Below are positions 57,642 to 64,000 of a DNA stretch of 64,000 bases, piece after piece. A program made the position numbers and the translations under genes. Source of the DNA: Thioalkalivibrio sp. K90mix (GTDB lineage Bacteria; Pseudomonadota; Gammaproteobacteria; Ectothiorhodospirales; Ectothiorhodospiraceae); NCBI RefSeq assembly GCF_000025545.1, contig NC_013889.1:62001-126000 (forward strand). The letters are read 5' to 3'. Below the pieces are notes generated by a model that did not search any database, was not told the DNA's origin, and saw nothing but the letters and a program-made list of their open reading frames with translations. Position 1 is the stretch's first letter. Each line of letters begins with the position of its first letter.

Positions 57642-57742
57642 GTCCTTCCACGCGTCTTCCCATCCCCGATGAGTGGCTATCCCGCTTCACTCTCGACTCC
57701 GTCTGCGTGATCCGGGCGCAGAACGGGGGCAGGGACTCATGA
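57638..57742 (+). CDS. Bridging small ORF 2, 34 aa
   Basis: ATGA overlaps at both ends, with the stop of protein B and the start of protein C. The peptide is polar (MSPSTRLPIPDEWLSRFTLD onward). Its coding status is uncertain; it is listed because an ORF of the same size and the same double overlap lies at 56482. Confidence 0.3.
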   Translation: MSPSTRLPIPDEWLSRFTLDSVCVIRAQNGGRDS

Positions 57743-58353
57743 CCCGTCAGGCGAAGCCACCCAAGCCCTTTTTCGACGCCGGGAAGCTCGGCGCCTTTGG
57801 CCTCGTGTTCTGGGTGCCTCTGGTTGTGACGGTCCTGGTTTCGCAGGTGGCTCTCGCAGGGGAGACAGGTATCGCTACGGCCGTTTGGTGGCTTTCTGAA
57901 GGGGTTGCCGGCCGGCTTCCAATGATCGACACGATTGCCGAATCCCGTCGCGACACCGCGGGCATCCGGGCGGCCCTGGTGGCAGCCATCGGATTTCAGC
58001 CGTTTCTGTTCGTTTACCTGCTGTTCAAGATGTCCAGATCCGTGCGCCCCGAGCGGCCTACCGGTCTGGCGCTTCTGAAGCTCATTGGATCGCTCACCTG
58101 GTTTATTGCGTTTTTTGCTTTTGTCGTCTTCGCCCAACTGTATGCCGTTCTGCCAGCGGCAGGGCCCGAGCTATCGGGGCGCATGATCGAAACCTATGAT
58201 CCCCTGTTCGAGATTCCGGCGGTCGCGGCGACTTCCTTTTTTTTCGTGCTGTACATATCCACGACGCTGGCTTCCGCGTGGCTCTGGATGCTGGGAACCC
58301 TGGCGAGCGATTCGTTTTCGGCGCGCGGGCAGAACCGGGGCAGGGGCGCATGA
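57739..58353 (+). CDS. Membrane protein C of the island
   Basis: 204 residues with four strong helices (LGAFGLVFWVPLVVTVLVSQ, ALVAAIGFQPFLFVYLLF, LTWFIAFFAFVVFAQLYAVL, SFFFVLYISTTLASAWLWML) and short loops. No family is recognised. ATGA overlaps with protein D indicate coupling. It could be a channel-like or chaperone partner of B and D (inference). Confidence 0.78.
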   Translation: MTRQAKPPKPFFDAGKLGAFGLVFWVPLVVTVLVSQVALAGETGIATAVWWLSEGVAGRLPMIDTIAESRRDTAGIRAALVAAIGFQPFLFVYLLFKMSRSVRPERPTGLALLKLIGSLTWFIAFFAFVVFAQLYAVLPAAGPELSGRMIETYDPLFEIPAVAATSFFFVLYISTTLASAWLWMLGTLASDSFSARGQNRGRGA

Positions 58354-59294
58354 GCGGCGCCGGCCGGCTGGCCCTGATCGTGGCCGTCCTAGCCGCGATC
58401 TGGCTGGCGGGTTCCGCTCTGTGGTCGGGCATCGCCCGGCCGTTGCTGATCGAGCATGGCGTACCCGAAGCCTGGCGACAGCTTTATGGGGAGCCCCCGC
58501 CGCTGGTCGAGGAGCGCCCGGTCCCGATCCGCAAGGCCAACATCAATGGAGTGCCGATTGCGATCCCGTCCAACTATCTCGCGCTGGTCGGCATCGAATA
58601 CAAGGATCAGAGCACCTGGGCGCCACGGGACCCGGATACGCCGAAGCCCGATGAGCGCACCTTCGAGGATGAGGCCCATGCCTTCACGCTCGCGGTTCGA
58701 TGGCCGGATCTGAAGCCGCGCAGCCCGGAAACGGATCAAAGCTACTGGGGCAGGGGTGATCCCGACGGCGATCCATGGTTGCAGATTGGCCTCGGCGCCT
58801 ACAGCAATCCGGACGCAATCGGGCGGGATCTTGGTTGGGCACCGCTTGTGCGTGGAAGGATCGAGAGGATCAAGGAACGCACCCACACCAGGAGGCTCCC
58901 TCCACGAAACCCAACGGAAAGATGGGGTGGGACCGAAGAAGTGCGAATCCACTACGAAATGCGTGGTACCGATCCGGAGACTGGCCTGGAATGGGCCGAG
59001 CCAATGGGTCCCGGGACCGAACGCTTTCATGCCTGGAATCTAACGCTCCACTGGAAAGGCGATCTCGACGGCTACGTCAGCGACATGATCGAGTGCTACA
59101 ACGGTCAAATGCCGAGGCCCGAGAGTCGCCCGGTCTGCCGGCATCGATTCACGCTGCCCGAGTGGGGTGCATGGGTTGATTTCGGTTACCCGCGCGCTTT
59201 GCTTCCGCAATGGCGGGAGATTCGGTCTGCCGTGCGCGATCTCATTCTGGACTTTGAGGCGGACCCCCTGGAGAACGCAGAAGAGGGCCCATGA
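58350..59294 (+). CDS. Membrane-anchored protein D of the island, PDLKP domain
   Basis: 314 residues. One N-terminal helix (LALIVAVLAAIWLAGSAL) and a long external domain. ANINGVPIAIPSNYLALVGIEY and LAVRWPDLKPRSPETDQSYW...GDPWLQI align by pattern with the IP...PDLRP...W...GD segments of proteins A and B, and LLPQWREIRSAVRDLILDFE resembles their C-termini. Four cysteines in the C-terminal part (ECYNG, VCRHRF and others) suggest disulfides in the periplasm. Coupled to C and E by ATGA overlaps. Confidence 0.82.
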   Translation: MSGAGRLALIVAVLAAIWLAGSALWSGIARPLLIEHGVPEAWRQLYGEPPPLVEERPVPIRKANINGVPIAIPSNYLALVGIEYKDQSTWAPRDPDTPKPDERTFEDEAHAFTLAVRWPDLKPRSPETDQSYWGRGDPDGDPWLQIGLGAYSNPDAIGRDLGWAPLVRGRIERIKERTHTRRLPPRNPTERWGGTEEVRIHYEMRGTDPETGLEWAEPMGPGTERFHAWNLTLHWKGDLDGYVSDMIECYNGQMPRPESRPVCRHRFTLPEWGAWVDFGYPRALLPQWREIRSAVRDLILDFEADPLENAEEGP

Positions 59295-59926
59295 GCATTC
59301 GCCAATCGCTCATCGACCTTCTGGCGAAATACCCCGGCCCGACGGAGGCCGAGGCCCGTCGTTGGCGGTACGCCCTGATGGCAATGGGTGCGTTTGCGCT
59401 TCTCGCCGAAGGGGTCCTCGTCTACATCCTTTATTACATGGACCCTGCGGCGCCTCCATTCTGGCTGGCCGCTCCGGCGGGCTGGCTATGGGAGCATGTT
59501 CCCGCTGCACGTGGGTTCACGAATAGCTCCTACGGCCTTCGCGCACAGATGCCGTACGTCTTTGTGGTGTTTTTCTTATTGGTGATCGCAACTGCTGCGC
59601 TGGTGGCCTGCTGTAATCGCCGTGGATCGATCTTCGGCATGGCGGTCAATTTTCTCCAAGAGGGGATCTTTAGGCAGGGGGTTATCCTCGTCGCGGTGCC
59701 CATCGTGTACTACGCCGTTGCCTTTTTCGTCTTTTCTTCCGATCTGGAGGCGGTTTCGAGCCCGAGTGAGCGATCGTACCGGCATTACGGTTTGTTTTTC
59801 GAGACAGAGATGGGTGTTGCGACTGCCTGGGTGCCGCTGGCCTTGTTCTGCGGTTCCTTCATCGGGGTCCATCTCTCGATGATCGCGGAGATTCCGAGGC
59901 TTCTCAGGGCCGCCCGAATTGGTTGA
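59291..59926 (+). CDS. Membrane protein E of the island
   Basis: 211 residues with four helices (LMAMGAFALLAEGVLVYILYY, YVFVVFFLLVIATAALVACC, GVILVAVPIVYYAVAFFVF, WVPLALFCGSFIGVHLSMI). It resembles protein C in size and layout, though I cannot show homology by eye. ATGA overlap with D. Family not recognised. Confidence 0.78.
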   Translation: MSIRQSLIDLLAKYPGPTEAEARRWRYALMAMGAFALLAEGVLVYILYYMDPAAPPFWLAAPAGWLWEHVPAARGFTNSSYGLRAQMPYVFVVFFLLVIATAALVACCNRRGSIFGMAVNFLQEGIFRQGVILVAVPIVYYAVAFFVFSSDLEAVSSPSERSYRHYGLFFETEMGVATAWVPLALFCGSFIGVHLSMIAEIPRLLRAARIG

Positions 59927-59962
59927 CCTCGATTGCTAGCGGATCTAGGAAGGTAATCGTCC

Positions 59963-60259
59963 ATGTACACCTTGGCTTACTTCTCGCTTTGGCTGTCTTT
60001 TCTTTTTGTCTGGGCGGCTCTCTTCAGCCTGATCATTCTTGGGTCCCGTAGACGCGCTGTTCTGGGTGCGCGGATGTCCTACGCTGGCCTGACTCTGCTG
60101 GCCCCGTTTGCAGTGTTGTTCCTGGGGGCCCTGAGTGTCTGGTATGCGCCCGAAGGCGTGCCCGGATGGCTCGAGATGACGCTGGTGTTCTACCTCCCGC
60201 TTGTTACGCCGTATCTGGTCCGTACCCTGTTTGTGTTGCGCTGGCCGGTTCATGCGTAA
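59963..60259 (+). CDS. Small membrane protein F of the island, 98 aa
   Basis: Three helices (YFSLWLSFLFVWAALFSLII, AGLTLLAPFAVLFLGALSVW, LVFYLPLVTPYLVRTLFVL). AGGAAGG precedes the ATG at 59963, 36 bases after protein E. It ends the coupled run. Unrecognised. Confidence 0.7.
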   Translation: MYTLAYFSLWLSFLFVWAALFSLIILGSRRRAVLGARMSYAGLTLLAPFAVLFLGALSVWYAPEGVPGWLEMTLVFYLPLVTPYLVRTLFVLRWPVHA

Positions 60260-60437
60260 CGGCCCGTGCGTACTATCGCCGTCCTGCCGGATCTGATGGG
60301 CTAGGGCGAGGTGCATGACCTGCATCAGGCGCTGGTGCACCCTGCCCGCGAAAGCCTGAACGAGCGCTAAGGCGCCCTTCCCTTGGGAAGGCCGAGGTGG
60401 TCCGGCCGCTCGGAGTGGCGGGCGGCCGGGCCGGGCT
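60260..60437. other. Short intergenic stretch with a possible gene remnant
   Basis: Between 60270 and 60370 a plus-strand frame reads like protein but has an internal TAG (LPDLMG, stop, GEVHDLHQALVHPARESLNER), suggesting a decayed 3' end of a lost gene. A short inverted repeat (CCTTCCC/GGGAAGG, 60376-60391) and GC-rich repeats follow, near the hslU 3' end. Confidence 0.35.
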
Positions 60438-61772
60438 TTAGAGGATGTAGCGCGAGAGGTCTTCGTTTTCGACCAGGTCGGCGAGGCGTTCGTCGACGAA
60501 GGCGCGGTCCACGATGACGGCGCCGTCGACGTCCGGGGCGCGGTAGGCGACGTCCTGCAGCAGGCGTTCGAGCACGGTGTGCAGGCGGCGGGCGCCGATG
60601 TTCTCGGTGCGCGCGTTCACATCAAAGGCGATCTCGGCGAGGCGGCGCACGCCGTCTTCCTCGAAGCGCAGTTCCACGCCTTCGGTCTTCATCAGCTCCA
60701 CGTACTGCTCGGTCAGCGAGGCGGTGGGCTCCGTCAGGATGCGCACGAAGGCATCGGCGGACAGGGCATCCAGTTCTACGCGGATCGGCAGGCGTCCCTG
60801 CAGTTCCGGCACGAGGTCGGACGGCTTGGACAGGTGGAAGGCGCCGGAGGCGATGAACAGGATATGGTCGGTACGGACCATGCCCAGTTTGGTGGAGACG
60901 GTGGTGCCCTCGATCAGCGGCAGCAGGTCGCGCTGCACGCCCTCGCGCGAGACCTCGCCGCTGCTGCCCTTGTCGCTGCCCTTGGCGACCTTGTCGATCT
61001 CGTCGAGAAAGACAATGCCGCTTTGCTCGACACGTTCGATCGCGCGTTCCTTGAGTTCTTCGTCATTGATCAGGCGCGCGGCCTCTTCCTCGATCAGCAG
61101 TTTGCGTGCCTCGGCGATCTGCAGCCGGCGCGAACGGGTCTTCTGGCCGCCGAGGTTCTGGAACATCGACTGCAGCTGGCTGGCCATCTCTTCCATGCCC
61201 GGCGGGGTCATGATCTCGACGCCGTGCGGGTTCTGCTGCACCTCGATGTCGATCTCGCGCTCGTCCAGGTCACCCTCACGCAGGCGTTTGCGCAGCTTCT
61301 GGCGGGTTTCGCTGTTGGAGTCGTCCTGCGCGGATTCGGTGAAACCGGCGTTGCGCGGGCGCGGGAGCAGGGCATCGAGGATGCGCTCCTCCGCCGCGTC
61401 TTCGGCTTTGACGCGGTTTTCCTTGATGGCCTCGTCGCGCAGCTGCTTGACCGCGGCCTCGGCCAGGTCGCGGATGATTGACTCGACGTCCCGGCCGACA
61501 TAGCCGACCTCGGTGAACTTGGTCGCCTCGATCTTGATGAAGGGAGCACGCGCCAGCTTCGCCAGGCGGCGGGCGATCTCGGTCTTGCCGACACCGGTCG
61601 GGCCGATCATCAGGATGTTTTTGGGCGTGACTTCCGGCTGCAGCTCCGGCGGCAGCTGGCGGCGGCGCCAGCGGTTGCGCAGGGCGACGGCGACGGAGCG
61701 CTTGGCCTCGTCCTGGCCGATGATGTAGCGGTCCAGTTCCTGGACAATCTCGCGGGGGGTCATGTCGGTCAT
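60438..61772 (-). CDS. hslU: ATP-dependent protease ATPase HslU
   Basis: 444 residues. Walker [16 protein letters not shown] near residue 55, Walker [15 protein letters not shown], the intermediate domain around residues 110-240, and the C-terminal tail [12 protein letters not shown] that docks into HslV. It unfolds substrates for HslV. It lies 41 bases after hslV. Confidence 0.97.
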   Translation of the reverse strand: MTDMTPREIVQELDRYIIGQDEAKRSVAVALRNRWRRRQLPPELQPEVTPKNILMIGPTGVGKTEIARRLAKLARAPFIKIEATKFTEVGYVGRDVESIIRDLAEAAVKQLRDEAIKENRVKAEDAAEERILDALLPRPRNAGFTESAQDDSNSETRQKLRKRLREGDLDEREIDIEVQQNPHGVEIMTPPGMEEMASQLQSMFQNLGGQKTRSRRLQIAEARKLLIEEEAARLINDEELKERAIERVEQSGIVFLDEIDKVAKGSDKGSSGEVSREGVQRDLLPLIEGTTVSTKLGMVRTDHILFIASGAFHLSKPSDLVPELQGRLPIRVELDALSADAFVRILTEPTASLTEQYVELMKTEGVELRFEEDGVRRLAEIAFDVNARTENIGARRLHTVLERLLQDVAYRAPDVDGAVIVDRAFVDERLADLVENEDLSRYIL

Positions 61773-61813
61773 GGCAAAGGGGCCTTGGTCGAATCAGACG
61801 GGGCCGGGGCGCG

Positions 61814-62356
61814 TTATTCGGCGTCCAGGCTCTCCAGGGTGATGTTGTGATTGGTGTACACGCAGATGTCGGCGGCGATGTTCAGCGATTTCTCCACGAC
61901 GTCGCGGGCCGACAGGTCGGTATTCTGCAGCAGCGCCTGCGCGGAGGCCTGGGCGTAGGGGCCGCCGGAGCCGATTGCGATCAGGGCGTTCTCGGGCTCG
62001 ATCACGTCGCCGTTGCCGGAGATCACGAAGGAGTTGTCGCGGTCGGAGACGGCCAGCAATGCCTCCAGCCGGCGCAGGGCGCGGTCGGTGCGCCAGTCCT
62101 TGGCCAGTTCGACGGCCGCGCGGGTGATGTTGCCGGAGTGCTTTTCCAGCATGCCCTCGAAGCGTTCGAACAGGGTAAAGGCATCGGCGGTGCCGCCGGC
62201 AAAACCGGCGAGTATGCGGTCGTGATAGACGCGGCGCACCTTGCGCGCGTTGCCCTTCATTACGGTGTTGCCAAGGGATACCTGGCCGTCGCCCCCGAGG
62301 GTGACGGCGCCGTCCTTGCGGACGCATACGATGGTGGTGCCGCGAAACTGTTCCAC
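61814..62356 (-). CDS. hslV: HslV peptidase subunit
   Basis: 180 residues. A GTG start at 62356 has AAAGGAGAG ahead of it. The family proteolytic Thr is in the [12 protein letters not shown] segment, so a six-residue propeptide (MEQFRG) must be removed; such short propeptides are common in this subfamily. GGDGQVSLG and [11 protein letters not shown] are further landmarks. It forms the two-ring peptidase with HslU. Confidence 0.96.
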   Translation of the reverse strand: MEQFRGTTIVCVRKDGAVTLGGDGQVSLGNTVMKGNARKVRRVYHDRILAGFAGGTADAFTLFERFEGMLEKHSGNITRAAVELAKDWRTDRALRRLEALLAVSDRDNSFVISGNGDVIEPENALIAIGSGGPYAQASAQALLQNTDLSARDVVEKSLNIAADICVYTNHNITLESLDAE

Positions 62357-62534
62357 GGGCGCTCTCCTTTGTGCTGCGGTCGGGGCCGGCCGCCTGCCGT
62401 GTGGCTTGCGAGGCCGCGTCGGGCGGCGCGCAAGGACCAAGGGACAGGATGTGGCGACGTCCGGCGTTTTTTCGGTCCGGACGCGATTGGGTCCCGGTCG
62501 TTTTTGTTGGTTCCCCGCCCGGAGAAAGCTGGAC

Positions 62535-63485
62535 TCAGCGTTTGCCTGGCGAACGGTCTCTCCGGGCACGCGGGTGGGCGGCATCATACACCTGTGCCAG
62601 ATGCTGATAATCGAGATGGGTATAGATCTGGGTAGTTTCAAGGTTGGCGTGACCCAGAAGCTCCTGAATGGCTCGCAAATCGCCGCTCGACTCCAGCAGG
62701 TGGCTGGCGAACGCATGGCGCAGACGGTGCGGGTGCAGGCGTACGTCCAGCCCGGCACGGCGGCCGGCTTCGGCCACGCGACGCTGCACGGCGCGGTTGC
62801 CGATGCGCTGGCCGCGCCGGCTGACGAACACGGCATGCGCGTCCGGCGCGGCCCAGTCGCCGCGGCACTTCAGCCAGTTCCGCAAGGCGTCGCGCGCCAT
62901 GCGCCCCACCGGGACGCTGCGCTCGCGGCGGCCCTTGCCCAGCACGCGTACGAGCCCGGCATCCAGGTCGAGATCGGTGAGGTCCAGTCCGGTCAGCTCC
63001 GACAGGCGCAACCCGGAGGAGTACAGCAGCTCCAGCATGGCCTGGTCGCGGGCGGCCAGGATTGGGTCGAGATCCTCGGCCGGGGTCAGGGCCTGCTGGG
63101 TCTGGTCGACGTCGAGATCGCGTGGCAGGGCGCGCCCCGCGCGCGGTCCGCGCAGGCCGGCAGCCGGGTTGGCCGGCATGCGGCGGTGCTCGACCTGATG
63201 GGCGAAAAAGCCGCGCGCGGCGGACAGAAAGCGCTGGATCGAGCGCGGGTGGTGACCCTGGCGAGCCAGCTGCCCGGCGATACGCCGCATGTCGGCGGCC
63301 TTCAGCTGATCCCAGGGCCCGCTGTGCAGGCGGCGCAGGTGAGCCAGGTCGCGCTGGTAGGCTTTGATGGTATGCGGCGAATGGCCGCGAACATCGCGCA
63401 AATGGGCCAGAAAGGCCGCGATATCCGCATCATGGGCTGTGGTTTCGGCCGCCGCCTCAGGCGGCGGATTGGGTCCGCTCGACAT
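62535..63485 (-). CDS. xerC: Tyrosine recombinase XerC
   Basis: 316 residues. N-terminal SAM-like core-binding domain ([22 protein letters not shown]) and catalytic domain with the Arg in [28 protein letters not shown] and the Tyr in [16 protein letters not shown]. It resolves chromosome dimers at dif with XerD. It overlaps the DUF484 gene by 29 bases, the usual gammaproteobacterial order. Confidence 0.95.
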   Translation of the reverse strand: MSSGPNPPPEAAAETTAHDADIAAFLAHLRDVRGHSPHTIKAYQRDLAHLRRLHSGPWDQLKAADMRRIAGQLARQGHHPRSIQRFLSAARGFFAHQVEHRRMPANPAAGLRGPRAGRALPRDLDVDQTQQALTPAEDLDPILAARDQAMLELLYSSGLRLSELTGLDLTDLDLDAGLVRVLGKGRRERSVPVGRMARDALRNWLKCRGDWAAPDAHAVFVSRRGQRIGNRAVQRRVAEAGRRAGLDVRLHPHRLRHAFASHLLESSGDLRAIQELLGHANLETTQIYTHLDYQHLAQVYDAAHPRARRDRSPGKR

Positions 63486-64000
63486 GGCAGCGGATCGATT
63501 CGGCCAGCAGGTCGCCGATGTGCGTGACGAAATAGGTGCCCATGTCGGGCTGGAAGCGATCCACGGAGTCGCTGGCCAGTCCGAGCACGCCGATGCGGTC
63601 GGACTCGTCGCCCAGCGGCATCAGGATGGCGGAGCCGATACCGTCGGCGGAGTCGAACAGCACGTCCAGCATCTCGCCCGGCACACGGCCGCATTGGGCC
63701 TTGCCGCGCGCGAACAACGGGTCGAACGTGCTCAGCTCGCTGGATTCCAGGGCGTGCAGGTCGTCCACCTCGCGATCGGCCAGGCGGATGCTCACGCGCT
63801 CCGCGCCGAGTTCGTTGCGCAGGGCGTCCTGAGTCAGCGCGAGGACCGCGTCCAGGTTTTCGGCGCGCATCAGGGTCTTGGCCAGTTCGTGCAGGTGCTG
63901 GCCCATGCGCTCGTTGTCGCGGGCGCGCTCGACCAGCTCGCCCATGTGCTGCTCCATCGCGCGGTGCTTTTCGCGCAGCAGGGTGACCTGGCGCTCCAGC
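63457..64000 (-). CDS. DUF484-family protein, 5' end missing
   Basis: The frame continues off the window end; the part seen is about 180 residues. The coiled-coil start (LERQVTLLREKHRAMEQHMGELVERARDNE) is followed by a GAF-like domain (TFDPLFARGKAQCGRVP, SAILMPLGDESDRIGVLGLAS). DUF484 genes precede xerC in many gammaproteobacteria; their function is unknown. Confidence 0.92.
   Translation of the reverse strand, partial: LERQVTLLREKHRAMEQHMGELVERARDNERMGQHLHELAKTLMRAENLDAVLALTQDALRNELGAERVSIRLADREVDDLHALESSELSTFDPLFARGKAQCGRVPGEMLDVLFDSADGIGSAILMPLGDESDRIGVLGLASDSVDRFQPDMGTYFVTHIGDLLAESIRCHVERTQSAA

Overview
The window is about 64 kb of GC-rich, gene-dense DNA. The gene set points to a sulfur-oxidising chemolithoautotrophic gammaproteobacterium, most like Thioalkalivibrio (Ectothiorhodospiraceae). 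It has soeABC, sat and aprMBA, PPi-type phosphofructokinases and fbp, a ubiE-ubiJ-ubiB group, and the gammaproteobacterial hslVU / xerC / DUF484 neighbourhood. The assignment is inferred from gene content and order; no database was searched.

Layout. 1-2.9 kb: a PPi-PFK gene cut by the window start, adk and an unrecognised protein. 2.9-15.6 kb: sulfite-oxidation locus, with the direct pathway (soeABC, minus strand), a phosphoesterase, a CBS-domain protein, ATP sulfurylase, then aprM-aprB-aprA (indirect APS pathway) followed by three accessory ORFs. 15.7-22.2 kb: ampG-like permease, xthA, pyrE, a LysM/TPR lipoprotein, a PPM phosphatase, a sensor-domain protein and a stand-alone receiver-like protein. 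22.3-23.8 kb: a non-autonomous element abutting an intact IS5-family IS. 23.8-31.4 kb: D-Ala-D-Ala dipeptidase, exporter, 2-hydroxyacid dehydrogenase, metallo-beta-lactamase-fold protein, chrBA and an ISL3-family IS. 31.4-40.4 kb: fbp and a second PPi-PFK, a PA2778/PA2779 pair, coaD, ferredoxin, ggt, rpsT and a DsrE-like protein. 40.4-49.5 kb: a nested palindromic repeat, uvrD, sucAB, and a PhnD-like binding protein coupled to a diguanylate cyclase. 49.7-53.4 kb: ubiB-ubiJ-ubiE-DUF971 (minus strand). 53.4-60.4 kb: a plus-strand island of uncharacterised membrane proteins, one broken by an IS630-family IS. 60.4-64 kb: hslU, hslV, xerC and a DUF484 gene cut by the window end.

Two things stand out. 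First, three copies (4672-4952, 22314-22623, 52024-52303) of a roughly 280-310 bp element share the terminal inverted repeats and CTAG-type target of the IS5-family IS at 22628-23827. They therefore look like a MITE family that this IS could mobilise. The copies differ in sequence but keep the same stems by compensatory changes, around an invariant AACCA hairpin loop. Two copies sit exactly at intergenic junctions of operons: one supplies the soeA stop codon, the other separates ubiE from ubiJ. Second, the 54.3-60.3 kb island is a chain of membrane proteins, mostly joined by ATGA overlaps. Three members share a periplasmic-looking domain with a PDL(R/K)P signature, and two tiny ORFs bridge neighbouring genes. 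It lies between hslU and the DUF971-ubiE group, which are normally close neighbours.

Working together: SoeABC would oxidise sulfite at the inner membrane. AprBA (with AprM) plus Sat would oxidise sulfite through APS with ATP formation. PPi-PFK and Fbp serve Calvin-cycle sugar phosphates. The ubiquinone genes supply the electron acceptor pool.
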